A DNA stretch of 64,000 nt from Chitinophaga ginsengisoli (lineage in GTDB: Bacteria > Bacteroidota > Bacteroidia > Chitinophagales > Chitinophagaceae): NCBI RefSeq assembly GCF_003014595.1, contig NZ_PYGK01000007.1, positions 1 through 64,000 on the forward strand, written 5' to 3'. The stretch's first letter is position 1; each line of letters opens with the position of its first letter. The position numbers and the translations under genes were made by a program. This document shows positions 33,836 through 41,854 of this stretch, one piece after another. Under the pieces are notes generated by a model. That model had not been told where the DNA came from. It searched no databases and worked only from the letters and a program-made list of their open reading frames with translations.

Positions 33836-34327
33836 CTAATGCGGTAGTTTATCTCTGAGCAGTCCATACACCCACGTACCCAGTATTGAACTGGCCAGTG
33901 TTGCCAGTGTTACAGTAAATCCTGCCCCTATCTGCGCAAATAATGGTCCCGGACAAGCGCCTGTCAGTGCCCAGCCAAAACCGAACAGCAATCCGCCGAA
34001 GATCTGTCCTTTATTGAAAGACCTGGGATGAAAAGTGATAGGCTCTCCATAAAAAGTTTTTGCACCTGTTTTCTTGATGATCGCCACTGGAATAATTCCT
34101 ATAAGCACCGCAGACCCTATCACTCCATACATATGGAAGGACTGTAAGCGGAACATCTCCTGTATCCTGAACCAGGATATCACTTCAGACCTGATCAGGA
34201 TAATACCGAAAATGATGCCTGCGGCCAGGTATTGCAGCTGACGCCACCATGGTGCTTTTTTTGCAGTAGTATCAGCGGATATATCGGGGCTTTCTACCTC
34301 AAAATCTGTATTGGAAGGTAATGACAT
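33836..34327 (-). CDS. YeeE/YedE-family transporter, C-terminal half (PmpB-like)
   Basis: 163 residues, four membrane helices. Contains GxxFGFGWALTGACPGPLFAQIG, the family's conserved glycine/cysteine segment (TGACPG). In YeeE/TsuA the two halves are one protein that imports thiosulfate; in many bacteria they are split into two genes, as here. Start at MSLPSNTDFEVES (34327), 11 bases after the partner's stop. Together with the next gene it probably carries a small sulfur compound across the inner membrane. Confidence 0.8.
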   Translation of the reverse strand: MSLPSNTDFEVESPDISADTTAKKAPWWRQLQYLAAGIIFGIILIRSEVISWFRIQEMFRLQSFHMYGVIGSAVLIGIIPVAIIKKTGAKTFYGEPITFHPRSFNKGQIFGGLLFGFGWALTGACPGPLFAQIGAGFTVTLATLASSILGTWVYGLLRDKLPH

Positions 34328-34338
34328 ACAAAACTTGT

Positions 34339-34905
34339 TTAAAGATGAAGGATAAAAGGCAATACCAGGTTGGCCATGATAAAACCTCCTGCCATAAAAC
34401 AGCAGGTAGCCACCAGGGAAGGCCACTGTAAGGTGGAAAGACCCATAATGGCGTGTCCTGAGGTACAACCGCCTGCATAACGGGTGCCAAAGCCTACCAG
34501 GAAGCCGCCAGCAATCATCAGCAGAAAGCCTTTCAGCGTAAACAGGGCAGGCCAGTTAAACAATTCAGCGGGAAGGGGTGCGTGCGCATAGGTAACGCCA
34601 TATCCTGCCATTTCAGCCGCTAATTGAGGGTGTATGGACGATGGTCCTGTATTGGGTAGTAAAGTACCGGCTATCAGGCCACCAATCACAATGCCGCCGG
34701 CAAAAAAGAGGTTCCAGGATTCTCTCTTCCAGTCATATGAAAAGAAAGGAATTTTACCCGGCAGGCAGGCTGCGCAGATATGCCGGAGGTTGGAAGAGAT
34801 CCCAAAGGAACGGTTGCCCAGCAACAATAGTAGCGGGACCATCAGGCCAATCAGCGGACCGGCAACATACCAGGGCCAGGGGCTGGTCAAAATATTCATA
34901 AACAT
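34339..34905 (-). CDS. YeeE/YedE-family transporter, N-terminal half (PmpA-like)
   Basis: 188 residues, four to five membrane helices. Has the matching motif FLVGFGTRYAGGCTSGHAIMGLS, in which the GGCTSGH Cys is the likely sulfur-handling residue. ATG 34905 or 34899 are both possible starts. First gene of the two-gene transporter operon, divergent from marR. Regulators of this type of transporter often sense sulfide or polysulfide; here a MarR protein takes that position. Confidence 0.82.
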   Translation of the reverse strand: MFMNILTSPWPWYVAGPLIGLMVPLLLLLGNRSFGISSNLRHICAACLPGKIPFFSYDWKRESWNLFFAGGIVIGGLIAGTLLPNTGPSSIHPQLAAEMAGYGVTYAHAPLPAELFNWPALFTLKGFLLMIAGGFLVGFGTRYAGGCTSGHAIMGLSTLQWPSLVATCCFMAGGFIMANLVLPFILHL

Positions 34906-35032
34906 ATTGTTTGCAGGTTTATTGAAAAACAGGTAAGGGGTGAGACAACACAGATAAGATGCTTTACAAATATAACAATAGCATATATTTTAAATATCCA
35001 CAGGCTGTTAAAAGAATACATTAACGCAAATA

Positions 35033-35042
35033 TGTTGCAACA
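35033..35042. promoter_or_regulatory. Candidate MarR operator
   Basis: TGTTGCAACA, a perfect 10-bp palindrome, 128 bases from the pmp start codon and 25 bases before marR, overlapping the expected -33 region of marR. Confidence 0.5.
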
Positions 35043-35054
35043 CTCATTTTTATT

Positions 35055-35062
35055 TATCTTTG
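35055..35062 (+). promoter_or_regulatory. -7 box of marR promoter
   Basis: TATCTTTG matches TAnnTTTG and lies five bases from the ATG, so the transcript would be nearly leaderless. TTG at 35035-35037 could be the -33 element with 17-base spacing. Confidence 0.5.
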
Positions 35063-35066
35063 GCAT

Positions 35067-35519
35067 ATGAGAATCGAACAAGCTATTAATCAGCGCAAGT
35101 TCAAGGACGACTATCACAAGATCGTAGTTAACCTGTTATTTACAGGTAACTGGCTGCGTGACGCCCTTGGAGCGAACCTGAAAGAACATGGATTGTTGCC
35201 GCAACATTACAACGCGTTGCGGATCATAAAAGGGCGCCATCCGGAGCCTGTATCAGCCGGCGACATCAAAGATGTTATGCTGGATAAGGCGAGTGATGTG
35301 ACCCGTTTGCTGGACAAACTGGAGAAGCTGGAATATGTGCAACGCCGGCTCTGTCCGCATAACAGACGGAAAATGGATATCAGTATCACACCTCAGGGAC
35401 TGAAACTCCTGTCGGACGTGGATATACTGATGGACACCTTTTATGAAGATCTGGCAGAAAGGATTACAGAGGAAGAAGCCGCCACACTGAGCGATCTGCT
35501 CGACAAAATACGGGGATAA
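35067..35519 (+). CDS. MarR-family regulator
   Basis: 150 residues, winged helix: LPQHYNALRIIKGRHPEPVSAGDIKDVMLDKASDVTRLLDKLEKLEYVQRRLCPHNRRKMDISITPQGLKLL. The wing has the RRKMDISIT pattern typical of MarR. One Cys (LCPHN) at the tip of the wing could be redox-active. It is divergent from the PmpAB-like genes with a palindrome between, so repression of that transporter and of itself is likely. Confidence 0.87.
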   Translation: MRIEQAINQRKFKDDYHKIVVNLLFTGNWLRDALGANLKEHGLLPQHYNALRIIKGRHPEPVSAGDIKDVMLDKASDVTRLLDKLEKLEYVQRRLCPHNRRKMDISITPQGLKLLSDVDILMDTFYEDLAERITEEEAATLSDLLDKIRG

Positions 35520-35524
35520 AGAAA

Positions 35525-35532
35525 TATCTTTG
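35525..35532 (+). promoter_or_regulatory. -7 box before small secreted-protein gene
   Basis: TATCTTTG, an exact TAnnTTTG match, six bases before the ATG at 35539. No good -33 element was seen because the site is at the end of marR. Confidence 0.4.
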
Positions 35533-35538
35533 CCCCCT

Positions 35539-35913
35539 ATGCGGAGTCTTTCTTATCTGTGCCTGCTGATCATGTTGTTTTGCTGCGGACGAAGTGTCAA
35601 TGCAGCCAAAACAGGATGCAACAAAGCCAGCACAGCCTCTTCCGCCACCCGGCCGTTTCTGCAGTTATTGTCATGTGACAGGGAGCTGAGGCGCTACGGA
35701 ATGCCTCCCTCCCCCGAAACCATCATCTCTACTCCACAGCGATCCATCGTCGCTTCCGTTAAAACAGATTCACGCGACGGCGCAACTGCTGCCAGGGCAC
35801 ATTTCCTGGCAGGAGTCAATTTGTTTTCCTGTAAAGTGCAGGCGGTACGCCTATTACCCGATCTCCAGGCGATCATCCGCTCGCTGATTTTCCCCCAGCA
35901 CATTTTTTGGTGA
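35539..35913 (+). CDS. Small exported hypothetical protein
   Basis: 124 residues with a convincing signal peptide (MRSLSYLCLLIMLFCCGRSVNA). The mature part is basic, has three Cys residues and no family that I recognise; it reads as low-structure sequence (KASTASSATRPF, PSPETIISTPQRS). It starts 19 bases after marR and ends 100 bases before the antiporter gene. Expression is plausible from the -7 box, but a chance ORF with a hydrophobic start cannot be ruled out. Confidence 0.4.
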   Translation: MRSLSYLCLLIMLFCCGRSVNAAKTGCNKASTASSATRPFLQLLSCDRELRRYGMPPSPETIISTPQRSIVASVKTDSRDGATAARAHFLAGVNLFSCKVQAVRLLPDLQAIIRSLIFPQHIFW

Positions 35914-36013
35914 GTTACAACGCATACACTTGTTTGTTACCGGGCGCTACGATTTAACATCCGTAGGCGCTTCTCTGTTATTATCATTAACTCATTCAAA
36001 ACTGGAATACCGG

Positions 36014-38257
36014 ATGATACATTTACCACCTTTGATTGCCGACCTGGCTTTGATATTAATTGCGGCAGCTATTACAACATTGATCTTCAAGAAATTGAAG
36101 CAGCCATTGGTGCTGGGATATATTGTGGCCGGCCTCCTGGTGGGACAACATGTGTCCTTGTTCCCCACAGTTTCTGATGAAGCCAATATCAGGGTATGGT
36201 CTGAAATAGGCGTCATATTCCTTTTGTTTAGCCTCGGACTGGAATTCAGTTTTAAGAAACTGATCAAAGTAGGAGGTTCATCTTCTATTACCGCTATCGT
36301 AGAAGTAGTATTTATGCTGGCGCTGGGTTATCTCATCGGGCAACTCATGGGATGGTCTTCCATGGATAGCATCTTCCTCGGCGGTATCTTATCTATTTCT
36401 TCCACCACGATCATTATCCGCGCCTTTGAAGAACTGGGTGTCAAAGGACAACAGTTTGCAGGACTGGTGTTCGGTATCCTTGTAGTGGAAGACCTGGTAG
36501 CGATTGTACTGTTGGTACTCCTCTCCACGCTGGCTGTCAGCCAACAGTTTGCCGGTGGCGAGATGCTGGGCTCTGTCATCAAACTTGTCTTCTTTCTCAT
36601 CGCCTGGTTTGTAACAGGCATCTTTTTTATTCCCACACTACTACGGAAAACAAAGAAGCTGATGAATGAAGAGACCTTGCTGGTGACCGCAATAGGTCTT
36701 TGTCTGCTGATGGTCGTACTGGCTACACAGGCGGGATTCTCTCCGGCACTGGGCGCTTTTATTATGGGATCGATACTGGCAGAAACGACGCAGGCAGAGA
36801 AGATAGAACATCTGATAAAACCTGTAAAGGAGCTCTTTGGCGCTGTGTTCTTCATCTCTGTAGGGATGTTGATCGATCCTGCCATGCTGGTAAAATACGC
36901 CGGTCCTGTGGCAATTATTACATTGGTCACACTGGCAGGTAAAACGATCAGCACCTGTACCGGCGCACTGCTTTCCGGACAGCCACTCAAAACTTCTGTA
37001 CAAGCGGGGATGAGCCTTGCACAGATAGGGGAGTTCTCTTTTATTATCGCACAGCTGGGGCTTTCACTGAAAGTGACGAGTGATTTCCTCTATCCCGTTG
37101 CGGTGGCAGTATCAGCAGTTACTACGTTTACCACACCATACATGATCCGCCTGTCTGCACCGTTTTACGAGAAGATAGCAGCGGTATTGCCTCATCGCTG
37201 GAAGACGGCTTTAAACCGGTACAGCGCTGCAGCGCAGACGATATCTGTAGTAAGCGATTGGAAGCAATTACTGAGGTCTTACTTTGTCAATATGACCATC
37301 TATGCAGTGGTCATACTCGCTATCACACTCTTGTCTTACTACTATCTGCTGCCACTGGTGACGATCCAGATCAATGGTTATAACTGGGGCCGTGTAGCCA
37401 GTGCAGTGATCACACTGGCGCTACTAATGCCCTTCCTCTGGGCACTGGCTTTCAGGAATATCAGCAGTAAGGCATCTGCCAATATATGGGAACAAAAAAA
37501 GTACCGTGGTCCCTTGTTGTTAGTGCGTTTGTCCAGAGTAGTGCTGGCCGTGTTCCTGATCGGCTTTTTTATGGACAGGTTCTTTTCTCCCTCTATTGCA
37601 TTGATGGTCACGTTGGCCATTGTTGTACTGATCTTTGTATTACGGCATAGGGTGCAGACCTTCTATACCACCATAGAAGAAAGGTTCTTCTCCAATTTCA
37701 ATGCACGTGATGCCAAGGTAGGAGGGATCAATAAGTCTGTTCTTGCTCCCTGGGATGCGCATCTGGCTGTTGCTGAAGTGCGGCCCTTGTCGCCCGTGGC
37801 AGGCAAAACTTTGTTGGAATTAGCGCTACGCGAAAACTTCGGGATTAATATTGCGTTAATCAACAGAAGCGGACAGAAGATCTATGCACCTGATAAAAAT
37901 GAACGCCTGTTTCCTGGTGATGTTATCACGGGAATCGGGACCGATGAACAACTGGAAAAGTTCAACCGTTTCCTTGAGCCAGTGACTGCAGATGCTGAAC
38001 CACAGCCGTTGGACACAGATCCAATTGCTTTGAAACAGTTCCTTATCGGTAAGCATTCACATCTCTCAAACAAGACCATCCGCGAGTTGGGCATACGGGA
38101 ACGCACCCGCGGAATCGTGCTGGGCGTGGAAAGGAAGGGAAGAAGGATCCTGAATCCAGCGTCAAATATGTACCTGGAAGAAGGAGATATTGTATGGATA
38201 GCCGGTAGCGGTAAAAAATTAAATGCATTTATTAAAGAGCAGCAGGGTGCTAATTAA
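36014..38257 (+). CDS. CPA2-family cation:proton antiporter with two RCK_C domains
   Basis: 747 residues. The first 400 form a Na+/H+ exchanger domain of the KefB/KefC type: LGYIVAGLLVG, the SISSTTIIIRAFEELG and VVEDLVAI core motif, and SFIIAQLGLS. Residues 430-580 add several more helices. The C-terminal part carries two TrkA_C/RCK_C regulatory domains (EVRPLSPVAGKTLLELALRENFG...GDVITGIG; RGIVLGVERKGRRI...EGDIVWIAGS). No TrkA_N nucleotide domain is seen between, unlike KefC. It exchanges K+ or Na+ for protons. Start at MIHLPPLIADLAL (36014). Confidence 0.88.
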   Translation: MIHLPPLIADLALILIAAAITTLIFKKLKQPLVLGYIVAGLLVGQHVSLFPTVSDEANIRVWSEIGVIFLLFSLGLEFSFKKLIKVGGSSSITAIVEVVFMLALGYLIGQLMGWSSMDSIFLGGILSISSTTIIIRAFEELGVKGQQFAGLVFGILVVEDLVAIVLLVLLSTLAVSQQFAGGEMLGSVIKLVFFLIAWFVTGIFFIPTLLRKTKKLMNEETLLVTAIGLCLLMVVLATQAGFSPALGAFIMGSILAETTQAEKIEHLIKPVKELFGAVFFISVGMLIDPAMLVKYAGPVAIITLVTLAGKTISTCTGALLSGQPLKTSVQAGMSLAQIGEFSFIIAQLGLSLKVTSDFLYPVAVAVSAVTTFTTPYMIRLSAPFYEKIAAVLPHRWKTALNRYSAAAQTISVVSDWKQLLRSYFVNMTIYAVVILAITLLSYYYLLPLVTIQINGYNWGRVASAVITLALLMPFLWALAFRNISSKASANIWEQKKYRGPLLLVRLSRVVLAVFLIGFFMDRFFSPSIALMVTLAIVVLIFVLRHRVQTFYTTIEERFFSNFNARDAKVGGINKSVLAPWDAHLAVAEVRPLSPVAGKTLLELALRENFGINIALINRSGQKIYAPDKNERLFPGDVITGIGTDEQLEKFNRFLEPVTADAEPQPLDTDPIALKQFLIGKHSHLSNKTIRELGIRERTRGIVLGVERKGRRILNPASNMYLEEGDIVWIAGSGKKLNAFIKEQQGAN

Positions 38258-38287
38258 GCACTGCTAACGCCGCCATATATTTGCAGC

Positions 38288-38320
38288 AGGACAAGTCTGA
38301 AAGGCTTGTCCTGTCTTGTT
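38288..38320 (+). terminator. Terminator after antiporter gene
   Basis: AGGACAAG (38288-38295) pairs with CTTGTCCT (38305-38312), followed by a T-rich stretch. Confidence 0.65.
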
Positions 38321-38453
38321 TTCAGGACAGATCTTCAGCGGCTGACTACGTTTAGCAGTGATAGTAATAATTGTTTTTGCATTGTATTTTTATTGTAAAT
38401 TCAACCTACACTGTAGCGCTCTTTTTTTTACCCTCAAAATAAAACCCGTTTGT

Positions 38454-39227
38454 ATGAAAACCAAGTCAATCTATGTGCATCAAATTCATTTCCTTTTCCT
38501 CGCGCTGTCAATGTTTCTGTTTGCCTGCAGTAAAGACAATGTAACTGCAGATGTCAAATCTGAAGACAACACTGAAAAACTGGTAAGCTACCTGGAAACA
38601 CAGGGATTCAAAAAGGACAAGATCGTTCTGAAGGGAGATAACTTCATCCTCGATGGCGATGTGATCATTTCAAAAGAAGAAGTAGAAAAACGTGTTGCCA
38701 ACGATGCAAATCCTGACCGCATTCCTTCAGGTGAGCATTGGAGAGGCGCTTACCTGGTAAGCAACACTTACAACACAAATGTAAGGCTGTACATTGATCC
38801 TGCAGTACCTGCTGCCTGGAGAACAGCTATTCAGGGTGCTGTAAACAACTGGAATGCGGTAAACGGTACGAGACTGGGTATGTCCATCATTACCTCTGCA
38901 TCAGGTGTATACACCAGGGTATTTATGGGCTTTGAATCTGCCAACTGGATCGCCCGCGCTTATCTGCCTACTTCCAATGGCAGACCAGGTGTAAGCGTTG
39001 AGATCAACAGTAACTTCAACAGTCTTCCTGCCAGCCAGAAACTGTTTGCCATCACCCATGAACTGGGTCACACCATCGGTTTTTATCACACCGACCAGAC
39101 CCAGGGTATATTCATCACCGGTACACCAAGTGTAGATGCCAACTCTGTGATGAATTCATTCGTACTGAACTGGGCCGGTTTTACTTCCGGTGATGTTCGC
39201 GCTACGCAGATCCTCTATCCACAATAA
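38454..39227 (+). CDS. M57-family metalloprotease lipoprotein
   Basis: 257 residues. SPII signal with lipobox FAC near residue 23 (SMFLFACSKDN). The mature N-terminal region up to about residue 100 looks like a propeptide. The catalytic domain ends with HELGHTIGFYH (202-212), the extended HExxHxxGxxH zinc motif of metzincins, as in the dual-action HEIGH (M57) peptidases, followed by SVMNS as the Met-turn. Upstream, the gene's likely leader is about 140 bases after the antiporter terminator. It is a surface- or periplasm-exposed protease of unknown target. Confidence 0.85.
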   Translation: MKTKSIYVHQIHFLFLALSMFLFACSKDNVTADVKSEDNTEKLVSYLETQGFKKDKIVLKGDNFILDGDVIISKEEVEKRVANDANPDRIPSGEHWRGAYLVSNTYNTNVRLYIDPAVPAAWRTAIQGAVNNWNAVNGTRLGMSIITSASGVYTRVFMGFESANWIARAYLPTSNGRPGVSVEINSNFNSLPASQKLFAITHELGHTIGFYHTDQTQGIFITGTPSVDANSVMNSFVLNWAGFTSGDVRATQILYPQ

Positions 39228-39258
39228 CGGAAAGGAGAACAGTAAACGTTGAAAAAAG

Positions 39259-39349
39259 AATACGTGACTCCCGCGGACAGCTATATGATCATATTGATGG
39301 CAAGCAATATCAATCTATCACATAACTGGCTCCGCAGGAGTCACGTATT
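39259..39349. repeat. Long hairpin after protease gene
   Basis: AATACGTGACTCC (39259-39271) and GGAGTCACGTATT (39337-39349) form a perfect 13-bp stem; CGCGGA/TCCGCA nearly extends it. The 53-base loop has a further small stem. No T tract, so not a simple terminator. It fills the space between two convergent genes. Confidence 0.6.
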
Positions 39350-39385
39350 TCCAGCACAATATGTCCAATATAATGACCGGTTTTG

Positions 39386-40198
39386 TTAATCCCACTCCAG
39401 ATCTGTCACCACCATTTCATCATTCACCGCATACCGGGCCGTGATCCTTGACGGATATCTTGCAGCATTGTATGTGTATGAATAATGTTTCACGATACTG
39501 TTGTCGCCAGCAGCGCCCGTGATGGTTTCAGTTACTATATTATTTGCAGAGATGTTCTCTGCAGTAATGTCCGTCAGGTAACACAGAGAGGGGATGCTTT
39601 GCTGTGCGTTAGGATGATCGTCGTACGTATAAGTCGTTGTAGAACTTAACGTGAACGGTAGTTTCCGGTTCACACGCCCCATATTCTCTATCCTCACAAT
39701 GTTGCCCTTATTGTCCCATCTGAATAACTGGCAACTGTTATTTTCGAAAGCTACTCCATCCTGTGTATCGTTAAAGAAATAACGTGCAACGATCAGACCA
39801 TTATTGTTATAAGCAAGCGAGTCATATCCATGTACCGCTCCATCCAGGTAATAGATGATCCTCCTGATCTTTCCCTTTGGGGAATACTCAAAGGAAGAGA
39901 ATAACGCAGGCGCCTGTGAAGACTCCTCATCTGTTACGAATATGCTGATAAGCCTGCCATCTTTATAAACAGGAATGCGGGTAGTGCTATAGCTGCTCTC
40001 CGCAGTCTGGTAAATAGTAAGCAGTTCCGCAATGGTTTTGTCCGCATGATAGGTAATCACTGTTTTGTTGGTAGCAGAACTGATACCCCGCAAACGCATC
40101 TTGCCTTTGTCGTTATAAACCGGTTGAAAGGCGCTGGCAACGATCGTTACCAGTAGCAGAGCCGTGCAAAGACGGCTTTTAGTGCTAAAGATTGGCAT
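39386..40198 (-). CDS. Exported hypothetical protein with RHS-like strand repeats
   Basis: 270 residues, signal peptide (CTALLLVTIVASAFQ). The mature part is a series of beta-strand pairs such as SFEYSPKGKIRRIIYYLDG, SLAYNNNGLIVARYFFND, LFRWDNKGNIVRIENMG and TYTYDDHPNAQQS, resembling YD/RHS-type or DUF4595-like repeats found in many Bacteroidota envelope proteins. Probably a beta-rich periplasmic or surface protein. No catalytic residues stand out. Confidence 0.65.
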   Translation of the reverse strand: MPIFSTKSRLCTALLLVTIVASAFQPVYNDKGKMRLRGISSATNKTVITYHADKTIAELLTIYQTAESSYSTTRIPVYKDGRLISIFVTDEESSQAPALFSSFEYSPKGKIRRIIYYLDGAVHGYDSLAYNNNGLIVARYFFNDTQDGVAFENNSCQLFRWDNKGNIVRIENMGRVNRKLPFTLSSTTTYTYDDHPNAQQSIPSLCYLTDITAENISANNIVTETITGAAGDNSIVKHYSYTYNAARYPSRITARYAVNDEMVVTDLEWD

Positions 40199-40445
40199 AA
40201 ACTGGCATTGGCTAGGTACGGAATAAACGCTTTAAATATTTACGAATCTTATTATGACAAGGTCTATGCTAAAGGTAATAACAATAGAGAAAATGTAGCG
40301 TACTATTTACGTTGGATTTTAATTGCTGAGCTGCTATTGGCATTACGTTTGACGTTATCCCGAAATATGAAGGGAGTTTGACATGTGATATTGAAATGCC
40401 GGAAAACTTTGCGAACTTACAACTGCAAAACAGTATGAATACTTA

Positions 40446-41279
40446 ATGATGGATCACCTGCGCCATTTGAAGGATGAGGACGTCTTACTACTGCTAAATG
40501 ACTTACTGGAGCAATATGGATATGATTTTACCGATTATTCATTCGCATCTGTGAAGCGCAGGTTACAACGTGTATATATTGCAGACCGTTTCCCCAGTTT
40601 TGCTGAGTTCAGGTATAAGGTCAAAACAGATCCTGGCTACCTGGTTCATCTGATGGAACAGATCACGGTAAATGTGACGGAGATGTTCCGGGACCCTGGT
40701 TTCTTCCAGGAGCTTCGCAAACAGGTCCTCCCGGTGCTGGCCACCTACCCGCTGATCCGCATCTGGCACGCCGGCTGTTCGAGTGGTGAGGAAGCCTATT
40801 CTGTGGCTATCCTGCTGCATGAACTCAACCTGCTGCATAAATCCATCATTTACGCCACGGACATTAACGAAAGTGTGCTGGAAACTGCCCGTAAAGGGAT
40901 CTTTCCCTTACAGTATATGCAGCAGTATTCGCAGAATTACCAGTTGTCGGGCGGACAGCAGGAATTTTCCAGGTATTATGCCGCTAATTATGAGCACGCC
41001 AAGTTCTCAGATATATTGAGAGAGAAGATCATCTTCGCTGCGCATAACCTGGTGACTGACCGTTCGTTCAATGAGTTCCAGCTGATCATTTGCCGGAATG
41101 TACTGATTTACTTCAATAAGGACCTGCAGGATAAAGTCCTGCACCTGTTCAGCGACAGCCTGGAACAACTGGGCTTCCTAGCCCTGGGCGCAAAAGAAAC
41201 ATTACGCTTTACGACTGTAGCACCTTTATTTAAACCCGTCGCTCATAAAGAAAAGATCTGGCGAAAAATAACATCATGA
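40446..41279 (+). CDS. CheR-type protein-glutamate methyltransferase
   Basis: 277 residues. An N-terminal helical CheR_N part (YGYDFTDYSFASVKRRLQRV) precedes the SAM domain with HAGCSSGEEAYSVAILL, YATDINESVLETARKG and QLIICRNVLIYF. It methylates glutamates on signalling proteins. The ATG at 40446 is followed by a second in-frame ATG at 40449. The 3' end overlaps the CheB gene by four bases (ATGA), so translation is coupled. There is no chemoreceptor nearby; the adjacent PAS-kinase is the probable partner, as in other Bacteroidota CheR/CheB/kinase sets. Confidence 0.9.
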   Translation: MMDHLRHLKDEDVLLLLNDLLEQYGYDFTDYSFASVKRRLQRVYIADRFPSFAEFRYKVKTDPGYLVHLMEQITVNVTEMFRDPGFFQELRKQVLPVLATYPLIRIWHAGCSSGEEAYSVAILLHELNLLHKSIIYATDINESVLETARKGIFPLQYMQQYSQNYQLSGGQQEFSRYYAANYEHAKFSDILREKIIFAAHNLVTDRSFNEFQLIICRNVLIYFNKDLQDKVLHLFSDSLEQLGFLALGAKETLRFTTVAPLFKPVAHKEKIWRKITS

Positions 41280-41854
41280 GATCTCTCCCCACACTGCTGG
41301 TCATCGGTGGCTCTGCAGGCAGCCTGGATATACTGATGCAGCTATTACCTGAACTGCAACCAGATTGGCCGCTGGCAATGATTATCGTACTGCACCGCAA
41401 GGCCGACAGTGAAACGCTGCTGTCGGATCTTTTAGCTACCAAAACATGCCTTTTTGTGAAGGAGGCAGAAGACAAAGATATGCTGTTGCCAGGCCGTATA
41501 TACGTGGCACCGGCAGATTATCACCTGTTAATAGAGCCGGATGGTTCTCTTACATTGGACGCCTCAGAGAAGGTACATTACAGCCGTCCCAGTATTGATG
41601 TGACATTCATGTCGGCCGCTGAAGTATGTGGCAGCCGTTTATATTGTCTGTTGCTGTCAGGAGCTAATATGGATGGAGCAGAGGGCTTACAGATGGTGCA
41701 TGCGTTAGACGGTTTTACCGCTGTGCAGGACCCTGAGACCGCAGAAGCGCCTTTTATGCCGAAGTACGCTATTAAAACGGTTACGGTGAATAAAGTATTA
41801 AACCTCCGGGAGATGATCGATTTTGTAAAAGACCTGAAAAACCTCCCGGCCTAG
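41276..41854 (+). CDS. CheB-type methylesterase domain without receiver
   Basis: 192 residues, only the methylesterase domain. The catalytic Ser is in VIGGSAGSLDI, His in VLHRKADSE and Asp in SGANMDGAEG, matching the CheB triad. The receiver domain that normally inhibits CheB until phosphorylation is absent, so activity must be controlled otherwise, perhaps by the receiver of the neighbouring hybrid kinase. Converges with that gene with a four-base overlap of the stop codons. Confidence 0.88.
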   Translation: MRSLPTLLVIGGSAGSLDILMQLLPELQPDWPLAMIIVLHRKADSETLLSDLLATKTCLFVKEAEDKDMLLPGRIYVAPADYHLLIEPDGSLTLDASEKVHYSRPSIDVTFMSAAEVCGSRLYCLLLSGANMDGAEGLQMVHALDGFTAVQDPETAEAPFMPKYAIKTVTVNKVLNLREMIDFVKDLKNLPA

